Of a DNA stretch of 64,000 nt, positions 29,518 through 37,612 are shown piece after piece. The position numbers were made by a program, and so were the translations under genes. Under the pieces are notes generated by a model. It made no database searches, was not told where the DNA came from, and saw only the letters and a list, made by a program, of their open reading frames with translations. Numbering within the stretch: the stretch's first letter is position 1; each line of letters opens with the position of its first letter. The DNA lies in NCBI RefSeq assembly GCF_001314605.1, contig NZ_LIHP01000010.1, positions 62,001-126,000 of the forward strand, written 5' to 3'. This DNA comes from Marinobacter sp. HL-58. GTDB taxonomy: Bacteria > Pseudomonadota > Gammaproteobacteria > Pseudomonadales > Oleiphilaceae.

Positions 29518-30153
29518 ATGAGAACTCTGATTGTCTTTCTGATAGCATTGCCTGTATTTCTCCTTTCTACCCTGGCCAGTAGCCAGAATACCCGCTTCAG
29601 CGACCCGGACACGGTGGTCGAGAACGAATTCTGGGGCAAGCTTTATGCTCAGGGTGGAACCTCCTTCTTCTGCGAAACCCCCTTCACCAGCAAAGGCTTT
29701 CTGCTCACGGACGGTTATATCTACCCGCTGGCCCAGGTTCGCAGTGCCCTGGATTGCGGCACATCCAGCCAGTGCGCCAATGATAACCGGTACCGGCAAA
29801 TCGCCTCGGACCTCCATAACATCGTACCGGTCCGCAGCCGCACGGAAATGAGACGGCGTAACGCACTGTATGAGGAGCTTGGCACGGCCAGCAAGGCTGA
29901 TGAATGTGGTATCCGCGAAAGTGCCCAGTTCTTCGAGCCCCCTGAGAAGGTGAAAGGTGATATAGCCCGAACCGTAGCCTATATGGTGGATACCTATGAC
30001 CTGCCCTGGGCGGGCGCGACGAGGGTTTTCAAGAGCTGGAACCGGATGGATCCCCCGGATGACCGGGAACTGACCCGTCATCGGCAGATTGCGGAGATTC
30101 AGGGCAACGAAAATCCCTTCGTACTCGATCCTGGCAAACTGGACAACCTTTAG
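29518..30153 (+). CDS. Endonuclease I (EndA) family protein, catalytic residues apparently lost
   Basis: 211 residues with a signal peptide (MRTLIVFLIALPVFLLSTLA), so periplasmic or secreted. Family anchors of EndA are clear: SDLHNIVP (about 97-104), KGDIARTVAYMVDTYDL, FKSWNRMDPP and RQIAEIQGNENPF. In E. coli EndA the metal site is in EWEHVVP and VNGDRGN (recalled from memory). Here the first is DGYIYP (residues 65-70), with the Glu-His pair replaced by Gly-Tyr, and the second is replaced by RTEMRRRNA. It is probably inactive as a nuclease by the usual mechanism (inference). The ATG at 29518 starts the signal peptide; the ribosome site is weak. Confidence 0.8.
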   Translation: MRTLIVFLIALPVFLLSTLASSQNTRFSDPDTVVENEFWGKLYAQGGTSFFCETPFTSKGFLLTDGYIYPLAQVRSALDCGTSSQCANDNRYRQIASDLHNIVPVRSRTEMRRRNALYEELGTASKADECGIRESAQFFEPPEKVKGDIARTVAYMVDTYDLPWAGATRVFKSWNRMDPPDDRELTRHRQIAEIQGNENPFVLDPGKLDNL

Positions 30154-30173
30154 CCACTGACGTCTCACCTACA

Positions 30174-30203
30174 AAAAAGGCAGGCCCACGGGCCTGCCTT
30201 TTC
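30174..30203. terminator. Bidirectional terminator
   Basis: AAAAAGGCAGGCCC and GGGCCTGCCTTTT form a strong stem with an A run before and a T run after. It serves the EndA-like gene (plus) and the acyl-CoA dehydrogenase (minus). Confidence 0.9.
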
Positions 30204-30220
30204 ATATTACACGAGGAGGA

Positions 30221-32011
30221 TCAGAACTCCTCGGCAGTCAGCGCCATCATTGAGGCGCTGCCGCTGCGGATGCCCTCGGCCAGTGCAACCGTCTTTGGCA
30301 ACAGACGATCGAAATAGAAGCGTGCAGTCTTCACTTTGCCACTGTAGAAACCGGAAGTATCCCCCTCGGCTTTCGGAGCGGCCGCCTTTACCATTTTCGC
30401 CCACATGTACCCGAGGGCCGTGAGACCAAACAGATCGAGGTAATCAACCGACGCCGCGCCGACCGCATCGGGATTGTCAGCGGCCTGATTGATCACATGC
30501 TCGGTCACATCGGACAAACGCTCGAAGGCGGCAGCCAGCGGCTCTAGATAGAGGCGCAGATGCTCATCATCGCTGTTTGCCTCGATGAACCCGGCCACAT
30601 CCTCGGCAAACAGTTCGTACAGTTTACCCTGGCTACCAACCACCTTACGGCCCATCAGATCCAGTGCCTGGATGCCATTGGTACCCTCGTAGATCTGGGT
30701 GATACGACAGTCACGAACCAGTTGCTCCTGGCCCCACTCCCGGATAAAGCCATGGCCACCAAACACCTGCTGCCCCATGATGCAGGCATCCAGGCCACGA
30801 TCGGTCAGGAAGGCTTTTGCGACCGGCGTCAGCAACGCCACCATGCCCTCGGCATGCTTGCGGCGTTCTTCGTCGTCGGAGTACTTGGAAATATCCAGCC
30901 ACTGCGCCACGTAAGTGGAGAAGGCACGGCCACCTTCCACATAACCCTTCATGGTCAGCAGCATACGGCGCACATCCGGGTGAACCAGGATCGGGTCAGC
31001 GGCTTTTTCAGGCTGCTGGGCACCAGTGGGTGCGCGACTCTGGATACGCTCCAGGGCGTATTCACGGGCACTCTGCAGAGACGCCTCCGCAGCTCCGATA
31101 CCCTGAATGCCCACACCCAGGCGCTCGTAGTTCATCATGGTGAACATGGCCGCCAGGCCTTTGTTCTCTTCGCCAACCAGCCAGCCTTTGGCGCCGTCGA
31201 AGTTCATCACACAGGTAGCGGAGCCCTTGATGCCCATTTTCTTCTCGAGGGAACCACAGCTCAGGCTGTTGCGCTCGCCCAGTGAGCCATCTTCATTGAC
31301 GTCAAACTTGGGCACCAGGAACAGGGAAATACCCTTGGGGCCCTTGGGCGCATCCGGCAGTTTCGCCAGCACCAGGTGGATGATATTCTCCGCCATATCG
31401 TGCTCGCCCCAGGTGATGAAAATCTTGGTGCCGGTCACGCTGAAGGAGCCGTCGCCATTGGGCTCGGCTTTGGTGCGGATAATGCCGAGGTCGGTACCGG
31501 CATGGGGCTCGGTCAGGTCCATGGCGCCGGACCAGACACCGGCATACATATTGGGCAGGTATTTTTCCTTCAGCTCCTGGCTGCCATGGGCATCCAGGGC
31601 CAGGCAGGCACCCGCTGTCAGCATCGGAGCCAGACCAAAGGCCATGTTGGCGGCCTGCATCATTTCCTCGAACTGGGCCACCAGGGTTTTCGGCATGCCC
31701 ATACCACCGAATTCCGGGTTACCGCCGAGGCCGTTCCAGCCCCCTTCAACAATGGTCTGGTAGGCTTCGCGGAAGCCTTCCGGAGTAGACACTTCACCGT
31801 CATTCCACTTGCAGCCCTGCTCATCACCCTCGCGGTTCAGGGGCGCCAGTACGCCACTGGTAATCTTGCCGGCTTCTTCCAGAATGGCGTCGGCGGTGTC
31901 CGGGTCTACGTTCTCCGCCACTTTCGGCAGGGAAGCCCACAGGGCCGGCGCATCAAATACTTCATTCAGGACAAAGCGCATGTCACGTAAAGGTGCCTGA
32001 TAATCAGCCAT
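30221..32011 (-). CDS. Acyl-CoA dehydrogenase, large four-part type (first of two)
   Basis: 596 residues, longer than the usual 380 because of an N-terminal extension (MADYQAPLRDMRFVLNEVFD) and a C-terminal domain of about 130 residues. The FAD-binding core is clear (MDLTEPHAGTDLG, TGTKIFITWGEHDM), and QIYEGTNGIQALDL holds the likely catalytic glutamate. Enzymes of this shape are the FadE-type dehydrogenases of Pseudomonas; databases often label them DmdC-like. They oxidise acyl-CoA in the first step of beta-oxidation, using electron-transfer flavoprotein. Substrate length cannot be read from sequence. A homologue is encoded 221 nt upstream. Confidence 0.92.
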   Translation of the reverse strand: MADYQAPLRDMRFVLNEVFDAPALWASLPKVAENVDPDTADAILEEAGKITSGVLAPLNREGDEQGCKWNDGEVSTPEGFREAYQTIVEGGWNGLGGNPEFGGMGMPKTLVAQFEEMMQAANMAFGLAPMLTAGACLALDAHGSQELKEKYLPNMYAGVWSGAMDLTEPHAGTDLGIIRTKAEPNGDGSFSVTGTKIFITWGEHDMAENIIHLVLAKLPDAPKGPKGISLFLVPKFDVNEDGSLGERNSLSCGSLEKKMGIKGSATCVMNFDGAKGWLVGEENKGLAAMFTMMNYERLGVGIQGIGAAEASLQSAREYALERIQSRAPTGAQQPEKAADPILVHPDVRRMLLTMKGYVEGGRAFSTYVAQWLDISKYSDDEERRKHAEGMVALLTPVAKAFLTDRGLDACIMGQQVFGGHGFIREWGQEQLVRDCRITQIYEGTNGIQALDLMGRKVVGSQGKLYELFAEDVAGFIEANSDDEHLRLYLEPLAAAFERLSDVTEHVINQAADNPDAVGAASVDYLDLFGLTALGYMWAKMVKAAAPKAEGDTSGFYSGKVKTARFYFDRLLPKTVALAEGIRSGSASMMALTAEEF

Positions 32012-32050
32012 CTAAGATCTCTCCACAATTCCACAATTCGGTCAGTCTGC

Positions 32051-32088
32051 GAAGTGAACAAATACGGACCTTCGGTCCTGCTCACTTC
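32051..32088. other. Nested hairpin in the leader of the first acyl-CoA dehydrogenase
   Basis: GAAGTGA (32051-32057) pairs with TCACTTC (32082-32088). Inside, GGACC-TTC-GGTCC forms a second short stem. It lies 40-77 nt upstream of the minus-strand gene start and may affect its mRNA leader. Confidence 0.4.
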
Positions 32089-32181
32089 CTCGGCTATGTG
32101 TCCGCTCAGGTTATTTTTATGGTGGCCCATTCTACCCTAATGACGCCCCCAACTCATGAGGTCCCGGCGGCCATTTCATGA

Positions 32182-32214
32182 AAAAAGCCCGCCTCCGGGG
32201 AGAGCGGGCTTTTT
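32182..32214 (-). terminator. Intrinsic terminator of the second acyl-CoA dehydrogenase
   Basis: On the minus strand AAAAAGCCCGC and GCGGGCTTTTT pair across an 11-nt loop, followed by a T run. It starts 18 nt after the stop at 32233, so the two dehydrogenase genes are probably separate transcripts. Confidence 0.9.
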
Positions 32215-32232
32215 CGGTTCCTGAAACCCGCC

Positions 32233-34032
32233 TTAGAGGGCGAAGGCTTCTTCCGGCATATCCATCAGGCTGTCGGCACCAGCCAGCATACTTTCAGCAT
32301 GCCCCCTGGCGCGCGGCAGCATACGCTTGAAGTAGAAGCGTGCTGTCTGGATCTTGGCGTTGTAGAACATTTCTTCGGTGGTACCTTCCACCATCTTGTC
32401 CAGCGCGACCTTGGCCATACGGGCCCAGAGGTAGGCAAACACGGCGTAACCGGAGTACATCAGGTAGTCCACGGAGGCGGCACCGACTTCCTCGCGGTTC
32501 TTCATGGCGGTCATGCCGATCTTCATGGTCAGATCGCCCCATTCCTTGTTCAGCGCGGCCAACGGTTCGATGAATTCCTTGAGCTGTTCGTTGTCGGCAT
32601 TTTCCTTACAGAATACGTGCACCTGCTTGGTAAAGCCTTTCAGGGACTCGCCCTGGGTCATCAGCACCTTGCGGCCCAGCAGGTCCAGCGCCTGGATACC
32701 GGTTGTGCCTTCGTAAATCATGCCGATGCGGGCGTCACGAACGTTCTGCTCCATGCCCCACTCGGAGATGAAACCGTGACCACCGAATACCTGCATGCCC
32801 AGGTTGGCTGCTTCGTAGCCGATCTCGGTGAGGAAAGCCTTGGCGATCGGGGTGAGGAAACCGAGTGCTTCGTCCGCTGCCTTACGCTCTTCTTCAGTCT
32901 TGCCACTGTGAACAATATCAGCCTGCTGGGCAGTCAGATAGATCAGTGCACGTGCGCCTTCGGCAACCGCTTTCTGGGTCAGCAGCATGCGGCGGACATC
33001 CGGGTGAACGATGATCGGGTCGGCAATGCCTTCCGGATTCTTGGCGCCACTCAGGGAGCGCATGGCCAGACGCTCCTTGGCGTAGGCCAGGGATCCCTGG
33101 AAACCCAGCTCGGCAGCACCCAGACCCTGGATAGCGGTACCGATACGGGCGGTGTTCATGAAGGTGAACATGCAGTTCAGGCCCTTGTTCTCCGGACCGA
33201 TCAGCCAGCCCCTGGCGCCGTCGAAGTTCATCACACAGGTGGCATTACCGTGGATACCCATCTTGTGTTCGATGGAGCCACAGGAAACCGCATTGCGCTC
33301 GCCGGAAGACCCGTCTTCGTTGGGCAGGTTCTTGGGCACGATAAACAGGGAGATACCCTTGGTGCCTTCAGGAGCACCCGGCAGGCGGGCCAGAACGATG
33401 TGGACAATATTCTCCGCCATGTCGTGCTCGCCGGCAGAGATAAAGATCTTGGTACCGGTGATGGAGTATGTACCGTCGGCGTTCGGCTCGGCCTTGGTAC
33501 GCAGGGTACCCAGGTCTGAACCGCAGTGAGGCTCGGTCAGACACATGGTGCCGGTCCACTCGCCGCTGATCAGCTTGGTGAGGTAAGTCTGCTTCTGTTC
33601 TTCGGTGCCATGGGCCTCGATGGTGTTGGTAGCCCCATGGCTCAGGCCCGGGTACATGCCCCAGGACCAGTTGGCGGTACCAACCATTTCGCTCATCACC
33701 AGACCGAGGGAGTGCGGCAGGCCCTGGCCGCCGTAATTGGGGTCTGCAGTCATGGAGGGCCAGCCGCCTTCCACATACTGTTGATAGGCTTCCTTGAAGC
33801 CAGTCGGCGTTTTCACACCATCTTCACTCCAGGTACAGCCTTCGGTATCACCAACCTGGTTCAGCGGAGACAGCACCTGCTCACAGAATTTGGCACCTTC
33901 CCCGATAATGGCGTCGACCATGTCCGGAGTGGCGTCTTCGGCACCTTCCAGATTGGCGTAGTGCTGCTCGCTGTCCAGCAGCTCGGTCATTACGAATTTA
34001 ATGTCACGCAGGGGCGCTTTGTATTCAGGCAT
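32233..34032 (-). CDS. Acyl-CoA dehydrogenase, large four-part type (second of two)
   Basis: 599 residues with the same layout as its neighbour: N-terminal MPEYKAPLRDIKFVMTELLD, core with LTEPHCGSDLGTLRTKA and TGTKIFISAGEHDMAENI, catalytic region MIYEGTTGIQALDL, then the C-terminal domain. The two proteins are clearly paralogues but differ throughout, so they probably prefer different acyl-CoAs. The ATG at 34032 follows GAGGTGG; an in-frame GTG 9 nt earlier overlaps that site. Two overlapping PsrA-like boxes lie 101-127 nt upstream, suggesting control by fatty acids. It ends at an intrinsic terminator. In Pseudomonas aeruginosa similar genes lie beyond the bio cluster (from memory), as here. 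Confidence 0.93.
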   Translation of the reverse strand: MPEYKAPLRDIKFVMTELLDSEQHYANLEGAEDATPDMVDAIIGEGAKFCEQVLSPLNQVGDTEGCTWSEDGVKTPTGFKEAYQQYVEGGWPSMTADPNYGGQGLPHSLGLVMSEMVGTANWSWGMYPGLSHGATNTIEAHGTEEQKQTYLTKLISGEWTGTMCLTEPHCGSDLGTLRTKAEPNADGTYSITGTKIFISAGEHDMAENIVHIVLARLPGAPEGTKGISLFIVPKNLPNEDGSSGERNAVSCGSIEHKMGIHGNATCVMNFDGARGWLIGPENKGLNCMFTFMNTARIGTAIQGLGAAELGFQGSLAYAKERLAMRSLSGAKNPEGIADPIIVHPDVRRMLLTQKAVAEGARALIYLTAQQADIVHSGKTEEERKAADEALGFLTPIAKAFLTEIGYEAANLGMQVFGGHGFISEWGMEQNVRDARIGMIYEGTTGIQALDLLGRKVLMTQGESLKGFTKQVHVFCKENADNEQLKEFIEPLAALNKEWGDLTMKIGMTAMKNREEVGAASVDYLMYSGYAVFAYLWARMAKVALDKMVEGTTEEMFYNAKIQTARFYFKRMLPRARGHAESMLAGADSLMDMPEEAFAL

Positions 34033-34132
34033 GGGATCCACCTCAGGTTTTCGGTCACAGCTGCGAAACGGTCACAGCACTTTGCCTCGGGGTTTGAACA
34101 TACGGCACAGCCAAGCAGGCTCTGCCGCAAAT

Positions 34133-34159
34133 TAAACACTTGTTTGAAACATACGTTTA
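34133..34159 (-). promoter_or_regulatory. Two overlapping PsrA-like operator boxes
   Basis: TAAAC-ACTT-GTTTG (34133-34146) and GAAAC-ATAC-GTTTA (34146-34159) share one base. The PsrA consensus in pseudomonads is (G/C)AAAC-N2-4-GTTT(G/C). PsrA is a TetR-type repressor released by long-chain fatty acids that controls beta-oxidation genes (established in Pseudomonas). The position upstream of an acyl-CoA dehydrogenase fits. No psrA gene lies in the window. Confidence 0.6.
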
Positions 34160-34271
34160 GAGGTACAGAATTGTCAATAGCCATGCTCAAAATTTGTGTT
34201 GCATTTTGTGGTGTGGTTTTACTGGAAAGGCGGAAAAATCAGCAGAAGCAGAACGGCAAAGGGATGGGTTA

Positions 34272-34973
34272 TCAGGCAGTTGCCGCGAAACGGCGGGAGG
34301 TTTCTTCGGTGACAGCGGCAGACTCGCCGAGGCCGGAGATGGTTTGATAGGCACCGGCTGCACTGCGAGACTCCCGCGAATCCGTTTGACGATCACCCTC
34401 AGGCCCGGATTCCGCAGCTTCGGACTGACCGGGCTCCGAAGACAACTCCGAACGGGCCTGCAGCATCAGCTGCATTGCCTCGGCTGCCACCGCCCTGTCC
34501 TGGGGGGACGGTTCCGCCGGAGCAAGCGCCGCCGCCCTGACCACCCGCATCTTTTCGATGGTTGCCTGCGGATTCCCCTGAACCGGTGAGGTGTCGATGG
34601 AGACTTCCCCGCCCACTGCGTATTGAGCGCCATCAGGGCCACGTGCGTAGACATAGGAAATGGATCCGGCATACTGCCCGCCGACGGCCTGATGGGCTGC
34701 TTCGTGGGCTCGGACTTCCCGGTCACGGGCCTTCAGGTCAGCCAGTTCCTGCAGCTCTGCCTCTTCCAGACCCTGGGGGTTTTCAGGTTCCGAGCGTTGC
34801 GGGCGCGTACTCTCGCTGTCATTTCTGTCGCCATCGGCGACTCGGGTTGTGGTTTCCCGGTCGGAATCAGAAGAGGAAGGAGTAAGGCCGGAAACCCGGG
34901 CCGCGCCAGAGCCCCCGCCACCCGGGAGTGGATAAACTGGCGCCAGGGACGGAAGTGAACCGGAAATCATCAT
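34272..34973 (-). CDS. SprA-related putative metalloprotease family protein
   Basis: 233 residues. The first 70 and last 60 residues are of low complexity (rich in Gly, Ser, Glu and Arg). The central conserved block contains DREVRAHEAAHQAVGGQYAG, with a HExxH zinc-protease motif (HEAAH), and SISYVYARGPDGAQYAVGGE, followed by PQATIEKMRVVRAAALAP. This matches the SprA-related family (PF12118), often annotated as a putative metalloprotease; no activity is established to my knowledge. It has no signal peptide. It lies downstream of the small gene at 35.0 kb on the same strand, after the biotin operon. Start codon choice is uncertain (ATGATG). Confidence 0.8.
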   Translation of the reverse strand: MMISGSLPSLAPVYPLPGGGGSGAARVSGLTPSSSDSDRETTTRVADGDRNDSESTRPQRSEPENPQGLEEAELQELADLKARDREVRAHEAAHQAVGGQYAGSISYVYARGPDGAQYAVGGEVSIDTSPVQGNPQATIEKMRVVRAAALAPAEPSPQDRAVAAEAMQLMLQARSELSSEPGQSEAAESGPEGDRQTDSRESRSAAGAYQTISGLGESAAVTEETSRRFAATA

Positions 34974-35026
34974 GTCGGCGATTCAGAAATAGCGGAAAAC
35001 GACCGGACAGCCGCTCACCTGCAGTG

Positions 35027-35272
35027 TCAGGCCCGGATATCCAGCAGTGTGCCCAGGGTTTCATCGGCGGATTTCACAACCTGGGCCGAGGCTTCCACAC
35101 TGCGCTCGTAGAACTTGAGATCGATAATGGGCTCAACCAGGCCACCGGAACCTTCAGCAGTACCCTGAGGGCCATCAGCGCCCCCGCGGGCAATACGGCG
35201 CGCGGCATTTTCCATGCCCTGCATGCCATCCTGAATACCCTGGATGCCGACTCCCAACGTGTTGTTGATCAT
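35027..35272 (-). CDS. Small protein resembling the C-terminus of flagellar rod proteins
   Basis: 81 residues. MINNTLGVGIQGIQDGMQGM at the N-terminus and LKFYERSVEASAQVVKSADE followed by TLGTLLDIRA at the C-terminus resemble the ends of flagellar rod/hook proteins, where terminal helices form a coiled coil. The middle is a short Gly/Ala/Glu linker. It is far too short for a rod protein, and no flagellar structural gene is nearby; motAB lie 27 kb away. I do not assign a function. The ATG at 35272 is preferred; a TTG 15 nt upstream is possible. It ends 53 nt before the SprA-related gene and may be co-transcribed with it. Confidence 0.6.
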   Translation of the reverse strand: MINNTLGVGIQGIQDGMQGMENAARRIARGGADGPQGTAEGSGGLVEPIIDLKFYERSVEASAQVVKSADETLGTLLDIRA

Positions 35273-35323
35273 AACTGCGCTGCCCAATGACCATTAATTG
35301 ACTCAAGTAAGCCACATTTCTGG

Positions 35324-36034
35324 TCAATTTTCAAACAAACAATTCACGTTCAGGTGGGCCGACAGCACTTTGGGGTCTGCCTGCACCTGCCAGGGCAGGA
35401 CGCCCATGCAGGGGGCGCCCAGGTGATTCACCAGGTAGTCCAGGGTTTCCTGCTCACAATCCATAACTGCTTCTGTCGGGCGGTTCGCAACCCAACCGGC
35501 CACGGCCAGGCCATCGCGGCGGATCGCTTCGGCGGACAACAGGGCATGATTGATGCATCCAAGTTTCAGTGGCACGACCAGTATCACAGGCATTTGCAGT
35601 GCTCCCGGCATGGCTGCATAGGTTTCGCGGTCATTGAGAGGCACCCGCCAGCCTCCGGCACCCTCAACCAGAAGCAGGTCTGCAGGCCGCATCTGCAGGC
35701 CACGGCAGAAGCCCACCAGGCGCTCGGCCGAAATGGTCCGGCCAGCCTGGACCGCCGCTACATGGGGAGCAATGGCCGGCTTCAGGGCGATGGGGTTGAC
35801 CTGATCATAGCCCAGTGACTCCGACATGGCGGCCATCAGTATCAGTGCATCTTCATTGCGCAGGCCTTCCGGCGTCTCGTCGCATCCGGAAGCCACCGGC
35901 TTCATGGCCAGAGTGCGCTTTCCCATTGCCGCTGCCGCCTCGAGAATGGCTGCCGATACGATGGTTTTGCCAACCCCTGTGTCTGTCCCCGTCACGAAAA
36001 AACTTTTTCTGGCCATTGCCCGGTGAATTCCCAT
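35324..36034 (-). CDS. bioD: Dethiobiotin synthetase
   Basis: 236 residues. BioD closes the ureido ring of dethiobiotin from 7,8-diaminopelargonate, CO2 and ATP. The P-loop is FFVTGTDTGVGKTIVSAAIL, followed by MKPVASGCDETPEGLRNEDA and LLLVEGAGGWRVPL. It starts one base after the bioC stop, so it belongs to the bioBFHCD transcript; an in-frame ATG at 36016 (MARKSFFVTG) is an equally good start. bioA, which supplies the substrate, is not in this window. Confidence 0.95.
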   Translation of the reverse strand: MGIHRAMARKSFFVTGTDTGVGKTIVSAAILEAAAAMGKRTLAMKPVASGCDETPEGLRNEDALILMAAMSESLGYDQVNPIALKPAIAPHVAAVQAGRTISAERLVGFCRGLQMRPADLLLVEGAGGWRVPLNDRETYAAMPGALQMPVILVVPLKLGCINHALLSAEAIRRDGLAVAGWVANRPTEAVMDCEQETLDYLVNHLGAPCMGVLPWQVQADPKVLSAHLNVNCLFEN

Positions 36035-36035
36035 A

Positions 36036-36866
36036 TCAGTCCGGCAGTTGGCACGTCAGCCATGCTGCCCGGTAAGTTGCATAAACCAGCCCATCATCCG
36101 CTTTCGGGTAATGATGGCACATGGCCCGTAAACGGCCCGGCGCCGTGGCCTTGCGCCGACGCGACGAACCCTTGAAACCGGCCCCGATGGCTTTCAGTTC
36201 TGCCAGCAAAGCCAGTGGTGAAGGATAATCCAGGACTATTGATTCGGTGGTGATCACCGGTGCCGGCAGTACCTCCCGGGCCTGCCGGCGAAAAGCGGCT
36301 TCACGGTCAAAGCGGTTCACATGTTCGTGCTCCGGGTCGGCTTGATGCCAGGCGTCTCTCAATTCCTCCAGGGTCCCGTCCAGCAGGGTGGATATGAACA
36401 GCTGCCCACCGGGCCGCAGAACCCGCCGGCACTCCGCCAGTACCGCGGCTGAATGACTGCACCACTGAATCATCAGGTTACTGAAAACCACGTCCAGACT
36501 GTTATCGTCCAGCGGCAGTGCCTCAGCATCCGCAACAAGCCAGCGTATCCCGGGGGCACCCGCTGCCCGCGCATACTCGAGCATACCCGGCGACAGGTCG
36601 GCCCCGGTTACCGTACCACCGGATCTGGCCGCCAGCCCTGCCAGCTGCCCGGTAAACCAGCCCGTGCCGCACCCCAGGTCAAGCAGTTGCCAGTCAGCCC
36701 CGGCTTGCGACCGGGGAGCCTGCTCCTGCAGCCAGTCAACCATCACCTGCCCCATGTAACGCTGTAACCGGGCAGCCGGATTGTAGGTTTTCGATGCGGC
36801 CCCGAAATCCCGCGCGATGGCGGATTTCAAAGGAGCGCGTGCCGGGATCCCGGTCAGATCAGCCAT
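36036..36866 (-). CDS. bioC: Malonyl-ACP O-methyltransferase BioC
   Basis: 276 residues of the class I SAM-dependent methyltransferases. BioC methylates malonyl-ACP so that fatty-acid synthesis can elongate it to the pimeloyl chain of biotin. SAM motif I is LLDLGCGTGWFTGQLAGLA, preceded by the BioC-typical FGAASKTYNPAARLQRYMG. LDVVFSNLMIQWC and LRPGGQLFISTL are further motifs. The start overlaps the bioH end by 13 nt. Confidence 0.94.
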   Translation of the reverse strand: MADLTGIPARAPLKSAIARDFGAASKTYNPAARLQRYMGQVMVDWLQEQAPRSQAGADWQLLDLGCGTGWFTGQLAGLAARSGGTVTGADLSPGMLEYARAAGAPGIRWLVADAEALPLDDNSLDVVFSNLMIQWCSHSAAVLAECRRVLRPGGQLFISTLLDGTLEELRDAWHQADPEHEHVNRFDREAAFRRQAREVLPAPVITTESIVLDYPSPLALLAELKAIGAGFKGSSRRRKATAPGRLRAMCHHYPKADDGLVYATYRAAWLTCQLPD

Positions 36867-37612
36867 GAATTCCCCTTACAGAAAACAAACCGGCGAATCG
36901 CCGCCCGGCACAGCCGGGCCGCATGGCCCCGGGGCCAGTGAGTCATACCCGGTATCGAGACGGTTTCCGAGGTTTCCGACGGGATAAAGGTTTCCACCCA
37001 GGAACGGACTATAGCGTCATGTTCCGCCTGAAGATGGAGCGTGGGCACCCTGACTTGCTGCCACAAGCCGAGCTGGTCTTCCATCTCCAACCAGTCAAGG
37101 CCACGGATCAGGTTGGCCGGGGCTACCGAAGCACCCTGTTCCAGCCATGGCACCAGGTCCTTCCGGGCCTGCAACCGGTCATCACAGCCATGAATCAGTA
37201 ACTGTTGGAATCGGCGCCATGCCTGGGGCGCCGTCGCCTCGCTGGCCACATCAGCCCTGAAACGGTTGAAAGTGTTAGCCGCCATGCCGACCGGCCAATC
37301 CGGTGAAGCCAAAAACCGGGGAAAGCCCGCCAGTGTAATCAGCCTGGATACCTGCACAGCGCTTTGTGAGGCGGCGGCCATGGCCACCTGCGCGCCCTGG
37401 GACCAGCCGGCCCAGACTGCAGGGCACGGATAACGGTCCAGAAGGTAGGCAGCAACTGCAGAAATCGAGCCACAGCGGGTCATGATCGAATCGTTCAGTG
37501 AAACCATGTGAATTTCACCCGGCCAGTTGTCGAACAGGGGCAACAACATGGCGGCATCGACGCCCCAGCCGCCGATCACAACCAACGGGGTCTGGTGAGC
37601 AACCTGACTCAT
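36854..37612 (-). CDS. bioH: Pimeloyl-ACP methyl ester esterase BioH
   Basis: 252 residues, alpha/beta hydrolase fold. BioH removes the methyl group added by BioC, giving pimeloyl-ACP. The nucleophile elbow is AGWSQGAQVAMAAA. The probable acid is in AEHDAIV and the base in MTHWPRGHAARL. The early VVIGGWGVDAAML forms the oxyanion region. Sequence is divergent from E. coli BioH, so the name rests largely on location between bioF and bioC; a BioG-type esterase is the alternative. It overlaps both neighbours (4 nt with bioF, 13 nt with bioC). Confidence 0.88.
   Translation of the reverse strand: MSQVAHQTPLVVIGGWGVDAAMLLPLFDNWPGEIHMVSLNDSIMTRCGSISAVAAYLLDRYPCPAVWAGWSQGAQVAMAAASQSAVQVSRLITLAGFPRFLASPDWPVGMAANTFNRFRADVASEATAPQAWRRFQQLLIHGCDDRLQARKDLVPWLEQGASVAPANLIRGLDWLEMEDQLGLWQQVRVPTLHLQAEHDAIVRSWVETFIPSETSETVSIPGMTHWPRGHAARLCRAAIRRFVFCKGNSWLI

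Noticed and set aside
29511..29520. ATG at 29511 as the start of the EndA-like gene
   Set aside because: It is out of frame with the conserved protein; the in-frame ATG at 29518 starts a clean signal peptide.
30221..34032. The two acyl-CoA dehydrogenases as a recent tandem duplication
   Set aside because: They differ through most of their length, and each has separate control signals (a terminator between them, operators at only one), so the split is old.
35027..35272. Calling the small protein a flagellar rod subunit
   Set aside because: Only the terminal helices resemble rod proteins. It lacks the core domain, and there are no flagellar structural genes beside it.
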